Assembly (NCBI GenBank): GCA_015075725.1
Contig: JABTTV010000001.1
Span: 2,108,001-2,172,000, forward strand
DNA: 64,000 bases
Origin: Anaerolineales bacterium
GTDB taxonomy: Bacteria; Chloroflexota; Anaerolineae; Anaerolineales; Villigracilaceae
Direction of reading: 5' to 3'
Under the pieces are notes generated by a model that was not told the origin of the DNA, did not search any database, and saw nothing but the letters and a program-made list of their open reading frames with translations. The position numbers were made by a program, and so were the translations under genes. Positions within the stretch are counted from its first letter, which is position 1. Each line of letters begins with the position of its first letter. Below, one piece after another: positions 63,247 through 64,000 of the stretch.

Positions 63247-64000
63247 CTCCCCGTTCCACCGTGACCCGCATCTCGATTCCATCCGTGCTGATATCGATCC
63301 AGCCGTTACGGTCGGTGCGGAGCAGGGAGTATCCTTCGAGCGAATCCAATACCTCCTGATCGGGCAATCCGTTCTGGTCACCCGCGGCGACGCTCAAGAT
63401 CGCCAATTCCGGATTCATATTCTGGAACATATCCGATGGGTTGCTGGGCGCGTATCCCGAATCAGCGAGCACGAGCACATCCACCTTGCCGATCGAATTT
63501 CCAAATTCGATGGATTCGTACGTCCCTTCGCTCACGCCGATGGGAAGCAGGGCGCGGAAACCCCCATACTCGACCAGCAGCACGCATCCCCGCGGACCTT
63601 CAGCTTGAATCTCGATGAACGCGCCATCACCCAGCTCGAGCCTTTGTCCCGCCTCCGCGCGGCTGACGGGGATTTCGTTTTCCGCAAAATATTCGTCCAA
63701 TAAACGCGCAGAGAAAGAGGCTTGCACATTTCCGCCCCACAAAACGTTTTTGGGTTCGTATCTCTCGACGATGCGCGGCAATGCGGCGAGTTGATTCTCC
63801 TGTGTCGAAGCGATAAGTAGCCAGTCCAGGTTGCGGGTGAAGAAGGGAAGTCTCCTGCCGAGTTCATCGGAAAGTTCAGAAGCGCTTTCCCCGCCATTGA
63901 TGAGGATATTTCTTCCTTCCGGCGTTTGGATGAGCACAGCGTCGGCGGAACCGGCATCGAGGATGATGACGTGAAAACGCCCGTCGCCGGATTTTGACGA
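63224..64000 (-). CDS. ComEC/Rec2-like protein, C-terminal metallo-beta-lactamase-like domain (partial)
   Basis: The frame is open from the right edge to 63224: 258 codons. It starts GDGRFHVIILDAGSADAVLI and continues TPEGRNILINGGE, matching the ComEC beta-lactamase-fold domain (usually FLDVGQGDA and LIDGG). The HxHxDH zinc motif expected next is absent: the position reads LLIASTQENQLAAL, so the domain is likely inactive as a nuclease. ComEC forms the DNA-uptake channel; the membrane part would be outside the window. A tail encoded by a heptamer array ends the protein. Confidence 0.75.
   Translation of the reverse strand, partial: SSKSGDGRFHVIILDAGSADAVLIQTPEGRNILINGGESASELSDELGRRLPFFTRNLDWLLIASTQENQLAALPRIVERYEPKNVLWGGNVQASFSARLLDEYFAENEIPVSRAEAGQRLELGDGAFIEIQAEGPRGCVLLVEYGGFRALLPIGVSEGTYESIEFGNSIGKVDVLVLADSGYAPSNPSDMFQNMNPELAILSVAAGDQNGLPDQEVLDSLEGYSLLRTDRNGWIDISTDGIEMRVTVERGENNVNNE

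Noticed and set aside
1..64000. tRNA, rRNA, transposase, prophage or toxin-antitoxin genes
   Set aside because: Intergenic gaps were read on both strands; no cloverleaf, rRNA block or transposase/integrase motif was seen.

Overview
The window looks like a chromosomal segment of a Chloroflexota bacterium, most likely class Anaerolineae. This is an inference from gene content. It carries a short IF-2, a nusA-rnpM-infB-rbfA-nrnA-truB-ribF block without rimP, several Tat- or membrane-anchored YkuD L,D-transpeptidases, an SDR-type threonine dehydrogenase, many starts without a Shine-Dalgarno sequence, and abundant short dispersed palindromes. I found no rRNA, tRNA, CRISPR array, transposase or phage gene. 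Coding density is high, and no gene-free stretch exceeds about 260 bases.

Layout. 1-8.8 kb (minus strand): transcription and translation block from nusA down to ribF, then a Nudix hydrolase and a truncated M14 carboxypeptidase. 8.8-17.3 kb: a methyltransferase, two small conserved proteins, then a cell-wall cluster of four L,D-transpeptidases and an N-acetylmuramoyl-L-alanine amidase, a probable PD-(D/E)XK-fold protein and a lipoprotein. 17.5-22 kb: threonine dehydrogenase, an AT-rich NACHT/transmembrane gene that looks acquired, a hexapeptide acetyltransferase, and an intact DUF1801 gene plus a broken copy. 22.1-30.9 kb (minus): a nine-gene acyl-CoA carboxylase operon (beta subunit, biotin carboxylase, biotin carrier, MaoC hydratase, CitE-type lyase, epimerase, M28 peptidase and others) interrupted by an AT-rich beta-propeller gene. 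31-33 kb (plus): a thiolase-fold protein lacking its usual nucleophilic Cys, with a DUF35-like partner lacking its zinc Cys residues. 33.3-42.2 kb: a large STAND NTPase, an SGNH-like lipoprotein, MutS2, and a Ser/Thr kinase with three extracellular Cys-pair domains. 42.4-54.9 kb: short-chain dehydrogenase, sulfatase, HAD phosphatase, acetolactate decarboxylase, glycosyltransferases, two deoxynucleoside kinases, a nucleotidyltransferase, a NIF3/CutA-like protein and pyrB. 55.1-62 kb: an extracytoplasmic redox-repair locus (DsbA-like, MsrQ, MsrP, two TlpA-type thioredoxins, CcdA, and an OmpR-type two-component system). 62-64 kb: an S51-like peptidase, a STAS protein and the end of a ComEC-like protein.

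Three signals stand out. (1) At least 14 imperfect arrays of 7-bp units, with different unit sequences, lie at gene ends, in UTRs and in frame inside coding regions (three in mutS2, three in the STAND gene). (2) The two outward promoters of the Msr/TlpA redox locus share the same layout: TTCGTAA, 11 bp, then a -10 box, with a second copy 11 or 22 bp upstream. This predicts direct control by the adjacent response regulator. (3) Several genes have TATAAT-like boxes only 6-9 bp from the start codon, which predicts leaderless or nearly leaderless mRNAs. One of these drives a 26-codon ORF that runs straight into a strong terminator.
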